Origin: Glomus cerebriforme
Taxonomy: Eukaryota > Glomeromycota > Glomeromycetes > Glomerales > Glomeraceae
Length of the DNA: 12,910 nucleotides
Direction: 5' to 3'
Assembly (NCBI GenBank): GCA_003550305.1
Contig: QKYT01000119.1
Span: forward strand, 92,119-105,028
Each line of letters opens with the position of its first letter. The stretch's first letter is position 1. Below, one piece after another: positions 8,420 to 12,910 of the stretch. Under the pieces are notes generated by a model. It was not told the origin of the DNA. It searched no databases and saw only the letters and a program-made list of their open reading frames with translations. The position numbers were made by a program, and so were the translations under genes.

Positions 8420-9433
8420 ATGAATATAAGAGAAATAGAACCTACAATTCATATTAATGCAAATATATTTGAAGAGGATTTAAGCATTGTAATTGATGAA
8501 TTGATTAAACTTAATTTTGAAGAAATAAATGAAGGAAAAGAAGATAATGTAATAAAACAACACTTATTTGATTATATTAATAATTTTAAGTTGGAATTAC
8601 TAGAAATCTATAACTGGCTTTTAAATAATCAAAATGATTCAAATTCTATTTGCTTACTTGGATATTTTATTTATTATGGAATTGAAACTAATATTAATAA
8701 GCATAAAACATTTGAATTATATAAAAGAGCAGCAGAATTAGGAAATAATTTAGCTCAATATTATCTTGCTCATATGTATATAGATGGAGAGGATATTGAT
8801 TCAAATTATGATAAATCTTTTGAATTATCTAAAGAATTAACTGAAAAAGAATATTCGGCAGGAATGAATCTACTAGGGTATTGTTATGAAGTTGGAATTG
8901 GAACCGATGTTAATATGCAAAAAGCATTTGAATTATATAAAAAGGCAGCAGAATTAGAAAATTCACATGGAATAAATAATTTAGGAAATTGTTATGAAGA
9001 TGGAATTGGAACCGATGCTAATATGCAAAAAGCATTTGAATTATATCAAAAGGCGGCAGATTTAAAAAATCCATATGCAATAAATAACTTGGGACATTGT
9101 TATCAAAATGGATTTGGAACTGATGTTAATTATCAAAAGGCATTTGAATTATATAAAAGTGCGGCAGATTTAGGAAATTCATATGGAATAAATAATCTAG
9201 GACATTGTTATGATTATGGAATTGGAACAATTGTTGATAAACAAAGAGCATTTGAATTATATCACAAGTCAGCAGATTTGGGAAATTATTTTGCTCAATT
9301 TAATCTTGCTTTTATGTATGAATATGGAAATGGAATTGAAAAAGATATAGATAAAGCAATTTATTGGTATACAATATCTGCTGAACAAGGAAATGAAAAC
9401 GCCCAAGATAAGTTAGAAGAACTCATAAATTAA
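8420..9433 (+). CDS. Sel1-repeat protein 2 (337 residues)
   Basis: This is the paralogue of the gene at 4723, with the same linker (residues 1-75: MNIREIEPT, FEEDLSIVIDELIKL, VIKQHLFDYINN, YNWLLNNQNDSNSI). Seven Sel1 units follow at about 76-109, 110-144, 145-180, 181-216, 217-252, 253-288 and 289-324, with a partial eighth. Most carry NNLGxCYxxGIGT and QKAFELYxKAAxLGN. It has two more units than gene 1 (73 residues longer). The extra units lie in the middle, where neighbouring repeats are most alike, which suggests gain or loss by unequal exchange within the repeats. The expected role is a cytosolic scaffold binding partner proteins; no catalytic motif, signal peptide or membrane segment is visible. 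It is intronless. As in gene 1, a kinase domain that often precedes this linker in the lineage (recalled, not checked) is absent. AATAAA at 9532-9537 may end the transcript. Confidence 0.92.
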   Translation: MNIREIEPTIHINANIFEEDLSIVIDELIKLNFEEINEGKEDNVIKQHLFDYINNFKLELLEIYNWLLNNQNDSNSICLLGYFIYYGIETNINKHKTFELYKRAAELGNNLAQYYLAHMYIDGEDIDSNYDKSFELSKELTEKEYSAGMNLLGYCYEVGIGTDVNMQKAFELYKKAAELENSHGINNLGNCYEDGIGTDANMQKAFELYQKAADLKNPYAINNLGHCYQNGFGTDVNYQKAFELYKSAADLGNSYGINNLGHCYDYGIGTIVDKQRAFELYHKSADLGNYFAQFNLAFMYEYGNGIEKDIDKAIYWYTISAEQGNENAQDKLEELIN

Positions 9434-9531
9434 ATGAAATTTAAATTTAGTGATTTTTTTTTTGTGTTTTTAAATATTTTGTAATATTATTTATTCTTAA
9501 CTCCAATTATCGAATTTACAAATTATTATTT

Positions 9532-9537
9532 AATAAA
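9532..9537 (+). terminator. Possible polyadenylation signal of Sel1 gene 2
   Basis: AATAAA lies about 100 bp after the stop codon. It is plausible by position only. Confidence 0.3.
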
Positions 9538-9591
9538 AATTATAAATATAAAGTAAATTTTTTTGTGCTTTTATCTGTTTTTTAACTTAAC

Positions 9592-9780
9592 AGAGGCAAA
9601 GTCCTTTTAGAAATTCTGCTTAAGATCCAAGATTCAGGAATTAAAACTATGAGACCTTTCAAAGCTTATAATGTGAAGTATATTATAAATGCTTTGATAT
9701 TATACTTTGACCCTTATTGAAAAAGCCTGATGCACTGTATTTTGAAATTAAGGATCAAGTAAAGATGTTTTGTATCTTAT
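9592..9780 (+). pseudogene. Short coding remnant of unknown family
   Basis: After a possible acceptor (TTAACTTAACAG, ending 9593) a frame reads GKVLLEILLKIQDSGIKTM, then RPFKAYNVKYIINALILYFD and PY to TGA (9718-9720). From 9726 a second frame reads PDALYFEIKDQVKMFCIL and runs into the dispersed repeat at 9781. The two segments join well in sense (YFDPY, then PDALYFE), so a nonsense change plus a frameshift in one exon is the simplest reading. I cannot name the family. The repeat appears to have cut off the remainder. Confidence 0.33.
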
Positions 9781-9955
9781 CATCGGCAATTTTTTTAGGG
9801 GTCAGATCTGTGCTGTTCTACAGCACAGAGATCTGTGCAGTTCTGCGACCCTGCCGGCGCGCAGTACAGAAAAAAAAATAAAAATCTGCACAGATCTCCA
9901 CGAAACCAAAAATCTGTGCAAAAATTTTATAATAAATCTGCAAAATTCTTGTAAT
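9781..9955 (+). repeat. Dispersed repeat, copy 1 (CTGTGCAG-rich)
   Basis: It starts CATCGGCAATTTTTTTAG and contains AGATCTGTGCAGTTCTGCG, then a GC-rich core (GACCCTGCCGGCGCGCAG), then CTGCACAGATCT and AATCTGTGCAAAAATTTTA. It matches copy 2 (10302-10505) in the same orientation over most of its length, and copy 3 (11663-11727) at its left end. AGATCTGTGCAG at 9829-9840 and CTGCACAGATCT at 9886-9897 form a perfect 12-bp inverted repeat. A tight hairpin (9 bp, 5-base loop) is at 9807-9829. The element class is unknown. Short open frames inside it are not genes. Confidence 0.6.
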
Positions 9956-9998
9956 ATACAGTATATAATAATATATATTTAAAGGATTAATTTACATG

Positions 9999-10068
9999 TA
10001 ATGGATGTGAAACCATTACTGATTATGTAATATAGTATGTATCATAATACACTATGTAACTATTACAT
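9999..10068. repeat. Palindromic AT-rich segment
   Basis: TAATGG (9999-10004) pairs with CCATTA (10013-10018), and ATGTAATA (10025-10032) pairs with TATTACAT (10061-10068), with further partial pairing (TAGT/ACTA) inside the second. It could be a small miniature element. I see no clear target duplication. Confidence 0.35.
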
Positions 10069-10087
10069 CATAGATCATAATAAACTT

Positions 10088-10200
10088 TTTTTTACTCTTT
10101 TTTTCTCACACTCTTTTGAATTTTATATAAAATGAATTCTTTTACTATCTATTACTCTCTTTTACTCCTTTTTTCTCATGTTTTATACAAAATACAAATA
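10088..10200. repeat. Two diverged direct repeats of a pyrimidine-rich segment
   Basis: TTTTACTCTTTTTTTCTCA near 10090 followed by a TTTTATATAAAAT stretch is echoed about 68 bp later by TTTTACTCCTTTTTTCTCAT followed by TTTTATACAAAAT. They are direct repeats of low complexity; no function can be assigned. Confidence 0.35.
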
Positions 10201-10301
10201 CACTCTCTTATTATTCATAATCTCAAACTAACAACTTTGGTACAAATGAAACATCTGGAGTTAACTTACAAAATGGTATGGATATCTTTTTTTTAGTCTG
10301 T

Positions 10302-10505
10302 CATCAGCAAAATTTTTATATTGCAAAACTGCGCAGTTCTGCACCTTAAAAATTTGTGCAGTTCTGCGAACCTGTCAATATGTGTCGAAGAAAAAAGGTA
10401 AGAAAATTTGTGCAGATTTCCAAGAGTCAAAAAATTTGCAAAAAAATTTAAGATAAAATCTACAAAAATTTCCAAAGAAAATGTTAGATAAATCTGCAAA
10501 TATTT
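10302..10505 (+). repeat. Dispersed repeat, copy 2
   Basis: It starts CATCAGCAAAATTTTTATA and contains TTGTGCAGTTCTGCGAACC, then GTGCAGATTTCC and ATTTGCAAAAAAATTTAAG. It lines up with copy 1 through most of its length, but the GC-rich core is replaced by a more AT-rich version. It lies just past the 3' end of the mini-exon array. A minus-strand open frame across it (10293-10499) is a by-product of the repeat. Confidence 0.55.
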
Positions 10506-10553
10506 CAGTTGTATATTTTATATCACTTTTCAGTTGTATAATGTAATTTATGC

Positions 10554-10568
10554 TTTATTAATTTTATT
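10554..10568 (-). terminator. Two AATAAA signals downstream of the mini-exon array
   Basis: On the minus strand AATAAA occurs at 10568-10563 and again at 10559-10554, about 70-80 bases past the TAA of the terminal exon at 10638. Two signals in the expected place support a real transcript end, with the caution that the region is AT-rich. Confidence 0.4.
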
Positions 10569-10637
10569 AATTACAGTCAAATATATTTACAAATTAAACT
10601 ACAAAAAAAATTAAGTTCCCATTTTTTGATTTTTTCT

Positions 10638-10739
10638 TTACATGTTGTTAATGGTTTGGACATAGTTCCAGTTGGTTTGATTCCAACAAATAACTAAGAT
10701 ATTTTCATTGAAATCCCACATACTCACGCCCGGAAGAAT
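10638..10739 (-). CDS. Terminal exon of the mini-exon array gene (33 residues and stop)
   Basis: On the minus strand an acceptor (TTTCTTTTCTTTTGTAG) ends at 10740. The exon then reads ILPGVSMWDFNENILVICWN, followed by QTNWNYVQTINNM and TAA at 10640-10638. Its first 34 bases align with the mini-exons of the array upstream (the VS...DF core), but the donor site that ends each of them is absent (CAATGAAAAT instead of CAAAGGTAAA), so the exon continues to a stop. Two AATAAA signals follow. The branch-like AACTAAT is 26-32 bases before the exon. I recognise no domain. Because the array exons are not all phase-compatible, the gene may be decayed; the exon is called from structure, not homology. Confidence 0.42.
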   Translation of the reverse strand: MLPGVSMWDFNENILVICWNQTNWNYVQTINNM

Positions 10740-11655
10740 CTACAAAAGAAAAGAAATAATAAACATTAGTTATTAACATTCATTAAAAAAGAAATTAAAA
10801 AAAAATTTGAAGGAATTATACTATCGAAATCCTATAATCCACCTGAAAGAACCTACAAAAAAAAATAACAAAACGTTAGTAACATTTTGTTAAAAATAAA
10901 AAAAAAAATAATAAATTTTTCAAAGGTATTATATACTTTCAATTTGTAATATCATGCACAGAATTTACAAAAGAAAAGTGAAGTATTAGTTGATATTTTG
11001 TTAAAAAAGAAACAAATCTTTGAGGGTACTATTTACCTTCAAAAAAGCTGCGAAGAACACCAGAACTTAAAAAAAGAAACCAACAAAATGTTAGTAAAGA
11101 GTTTTGCTAAAATATATATATACATATATATTGAAGCTAACTTTTGAAATCCATAATACTAATATGATATCCAGAAACCTATAAAGAAAAATTGAAATGT
11201 TAGTTTAATGTTTCATTGAAAAAATAATAAAAAAATATTTTTAAAGGTATTTATTTACCTTTGAAGTCCCTTATCTCACATTGGAAGAAATCTATAAAGA
11301 AAGAAAATCAAATGTTAGTTATTAATATTTTGTTAAATATAATAAAAAAAAGTTTTGAAGCTTACCTTTAAAATCCCGTATACTCACATCATGGAACCTA
11401 AAAAGAATATCAAAATTCTGAATTACTCAATTTTGGAACTTACAAAATAAAAAATAAATGAAATATTAGAAATAATCATTAAAAAAAACCTTTAAAAATG
11501 AAGGTAAATTTACCTTCGAAATCCTGGGAATCCACTCTTACAAAAAAAATGAAATGCTAGTTATTAATATTTTGTTAAAAAAAATAATAATAAAATTTGA
11601 AGGTATACCTTTAAAGTACCATCTGGAAGAACCTATAAAAGAAAAGAAAGAAATG
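10740..11655 (-). repeat. Tandem array of mini-exon/intron units, period about 113 bp
   Basis: Read on the minus strand, each unit contains a branch-like site (TTACTAACG, TTACTAACA or AACTAACA in the best copies), a pyrimidine tract ending TAG or AAG, a 21-37 nt exon-like block, and usually a GTAAAT, GTATAC, GTAAGC, GTATAA or GTTAGC donor. Exon-like blocks are at 11632-11609, 11534-11514, 11397-11366, 11291-11259, 11178-11142, 11065-11037, 10964-10937 (acceptor mutated to TAA) and 10852-10822, then the terminal exon at 10739. Starts are spaced 113, 112, 101, 113, 113, 106, about 137 and 98. A partial extra unit near 11438 explains the large gap. Implied introns are mostly 72-82 nt. Blocks share a DFK or DFE end (IRDFK, MDFK, QDFE, WYFK). 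Phases agree for only some, so decay or a non-coding satellite origin cannot be excluded. Confidence 0.6.
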
Positions 11656-11662
11656 TTACTAA

Positions 11663-11727
11663 CATCAGCAAATTTTTTAGTTCACAGATCTGTGCAGGTC
11701 TGCAATATCATTATATTTGCACAGTTC
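11663..11727 (+). repeat. Dispersed repeat, copy 3 (truncated)
   Basis: It starts CATCAGCAAATTTTTTAG and continues TTCACAGATCTGTGCAGGTC, then loses similarity after a TTTGCACAG. It has the same orientation as copies 1 and 2. It interrupts the upstream side of the last recognisable mini-exon unit, whose branch region ends at about 11660. Confidence 0.5.
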
Positions 11728-11743
11728 TTTATAGGATTCTGAT

Positions 11744-11880
11744 CGGTTCAGTTCAGTTCAATATTTGCTAAAACTGATACTGAACTGAAATTATCAGTAT
11801 CAGTATCGGTAATTTACTGAAACATTCAGTTCAGTTTTTGACCAAACTGATACCGGTTGATAAATACTGAAAACTGAACC
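11744..11880. mobile_element. Small inverted-repeat element rich in CAGTTCAGTT
   Basis: The left end reads CGGTTCAGTTCAGTTCAATA, and the right end, reverse-complemented, reads GGTTCAGTTTTCAGTATTTA. Inside are ACTGATACTGAACTGAA, ATCAGTATCAGTATCGGT and CATTCAGTTCAGTTTTTG in both orientations. The 137-bp length, terminal inverted repeats and dense internal copies fit a miniature DNA transposon. No convincing target duplication is seen, so the class is open. Confidence 0.5.
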
Positions 11881-11981
11881 AATTTACCAATTTTTTTTGT
11901 AAAAAACTTGTATTAATTAGACCTCCGAACAAGTTTGGGTCAATTGAATTGAATCAAAGTTAAAAGATCTTTAATTTGTTA

Positions 11982-12260
11982 CAGTACGCCTCGATATAAT
12001 GAAGTTGGCATCCAAACTGATCAGTCCTTCATTATAAGAATGATTTCATTGCACAATATCAAATATATGATCACATTTTATATAAACAGATTTATAAAAA
12101 TTGTATGATTACTTTTATAAATAAATATAAATTGATATTTAAGCATTTTTAATTCAAAATTGGAATTAATGTCAATAAGAAACAATTTATAAAATATAAA
12201 TTTGTATATATTTTAAAAGTTTTATTTATTTAAAAAAAATGATTATTATTTAACNTNCTG
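11982..12260. mobile_element. Possible pogo/Tigger-like transposon relic
   Basis: CAGTACGCCTCGATATAATG after a TA (11980-11981) resembles the CAGT...CTCGATATAACGAA termini of pogo/Tigger elements in general form. Nearby, TATAATGAAG (11995-12004) and CTTCATTATA (12027-12036) form a perfect 10-bp inverted repeat. A candidate right end, NTNCTG followed by TA (12255-12262), is compatible with a terminal CAG...CTG pair but is poorly supported because of the ambiguous bases. It has no coding capacity. Confidence 0.35.
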
Positions 12261-12282
12261 TACTACAGNATGATATTTATAA

Positions 12283-12320
12283 TTGCAAACTACTGGGCAT
12301 TATTGCCTAGTAGTTNGCAA
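12283..12320. repeat. Hairpin with a 17-bp stem
   Basis: TTGCAAACTACTGGGCA (12283-12299) and TGCCTAGTAGTTNGCAA (12304-12320) pair with one G/A difference and one ambiguous base, around a 4-base loop TTAT. It lies in a stretch with many ambiguous bases (12255-12348). It may be a transposon end or simply a region where assembly failed. Confidence 0.6.
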
Positions 12321-12415
12321 GTNATGGTTGCNTCTTCNGGTGTGCCTNGTCACTAAAAAAAGTAAATATACTTAATATAAATCTGAAAAATTAATTCATT
12401 CATTTTAATAATTAC

Positions 12416-12683
12416 CTGGTCAATCCCAGAATCTAGTTCTGAAGGTACGATAATATTTTTTCCCAGTATACGACCACCTCCTCCCTCTTCTCGCGCCATT
12501 GCGCCAGTCGCAAAAATCCTAAAAGATAATAATTATATTGTTATTAAGTTATATTTATCTCCATATTATTATTTATTATTTACTTACCCCATAATCTCTG
12601 ACTAAATTTTTCCATTTCTGCTCACATTGGCGAGCGGTATAAGTTCTAGTATATCTCCTATTTATTCTTTGGGTAACGCTTTC
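12416..12683 (-). pseudogene. Myb/SANT-like (trihelix-type) DNA-binding protein, two exons with an in-frame TGA
   Basis: On the minus strand, exon A (12683-12588, 32 codons) reads ESVTQRINRRYTRTYTARQC, then EQKWKNLVRDYG. A 69-nt intron with GTAAGT...TTTTAG follows. Exon B (12518-12416) continues in phase 0 with DFCDWRNGARRGRR, then SYTGKKYYRTFRTRFWD, TGA and CCAG before a GTAATT donor. The TARQCEQKWKNLVRDY motif is the third helix and following region of Myb/SANT-like domains, which bind DNA; in this lineage such domains are common in transcription-factor-like and transposon-derived proteins. The N-terminal helix with its conserved W is not seen; it may lie in an upstream exon outside the window or be lost. 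TGA (12422-12420) interrupts a frame that family members, as I recall, continue with RPE-like residues. The other exon B frame (IFATGAMAREEGGGG) is open but does not fit the splice phase. Confidence 0.6.
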
Positions 12684-12910
12684 CTAGCACAGGTAGAATA
12701 CTGTTCAATCGGGCATATGCCCAATTGATAACTATTAAAATAATTAATTAACATAGTATATATATTAGATTAAACAAAAATCGGTGATCAATAAGGCACA
12801 TACCCGATTAAATATAATATAAGTAATTGGATTGACCGATTTATAGTAGTTTTATTAAGCGATCATTTAAACAAAATCAGCAACCCGATTTGTAATAATT
12901 TATAAAATCA
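12684..12910. repeat. Cluster of AATCGG/CCGATT motifs, including a 22-bp near-palindrome
   Basis: CAATCGGGCATATGCCCAATTG at 12706-12727 (shown here as CAATCGGGCAT plus its mirror) is a near-perfect palindrome with one mismatched pair. AATCGG or CCGATT also starts at 12779, 12804, 12836 and 12885, giving five copies in about 185 bp in both orientations. This is far more ordered than the AT-rich background and suggests a miniature transposon or a protein-binding cluster. No gene is visible. Confidence 0.4.

Noticed and set aside
11398..11443. A separate 46-nt intron with a perfect GTAAGT donor inside the array
   Set aside because: It overlaps a partial array unit whose acceptor TTGTAAG happens to create GTAAGT; it cannot be told apart from a decayed mini-exon without transcripts.
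10740..11655. CRISPR array
   Set aside because: The repeat units are diverged over their full length, there are no short exact repeats with unique spacers, and the genome is eukaryotic.
9770..11742. Short open frames at 9770-9982 (+), 10293-10499 (-) and 11554-11742 (+)
   Set aside because: They fall in the three copies of the dispersed repeat or in the mini-exon array, and their reading frames are not shared between copies.

Overview
The window looks like nuclear DNA of an arbuscular mycorrhizal fungus of the Rhizophagus/Glomus type. This is inferred from four things: very AT-rich sequence, short fungal-type introns with GT...AG ends and CTAAC-like branch sites, many decayed genes and DNA transposon relics, and the gene families present (Sel1-repeat proteins with an N-terminal linker, an F-box protein with a leucine-rich tail, a Myb/SANT-like protein). 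These families are strongly expanded in that lineage. The species call rests on recalled family resemblance, not on a search. Nothing looks bacterial: there are no operons or ribosome binding sites.

Left part (1-3330, genes on the minus strand). A partial gene runs off the left edge (1-180). A second, badly decayed copy of what seems to be the same family lies at 603-1445. An F-box gene follows at 1883-3328; it is complete except for one in-frame TGA at codon 56. A 313-bp hAT-like non-autonomous transposon (3397-3709) with a perfect 8-bp target duplication sits about 60 bp upstream of the F-box start.

Middle (3700-9800). A small two-exon gene candidate, possibly decaying, is at 4084-4337. 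Two paralogous Sel1-repeat genes lie on the plus strand at 4723-5517 and 8420-9433. They share their upstream DNA including a TATA box, so they are a duplication with promoter; the second has two more repeats. Between them lie a minus-strand coding remnant (6085-6509) and a long AT-rich stretch with no gene that I can see. A short plus-strand coding remnant (about 9592-9780) runs into a dispersed repeat.

Right part (9780-12910). Three copies of a dispersed repeat rich in CTGTGCAG-like motifs bracket the most unusual feature: a diverged tandem array (about 10640-11650) with a period near 113 bp. On the minus strand each unit looks like a branch site, a pyrimidine tract, a 3' splice site, a 21-37 nt exon and a 5' splice site. 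The array ends in a 34-codon terminal exon with a stop and two AATAAA signals behind it. This resembles a gene built by tandem duplication of a mini-exon plus intron, now partly decayed. Further right are a CAGTTCAG-rich inverted-repeat element, a pogo/Tigger-like terminus, a 17-bp hairpin and two exons of a Myb/SANT-like gene carrying an in-frame TGA.

The only two intact full-length genes are the Sel1 paralogues. The rest are partial, broken or uncertain, and nothing suggests that they act in one pathway.
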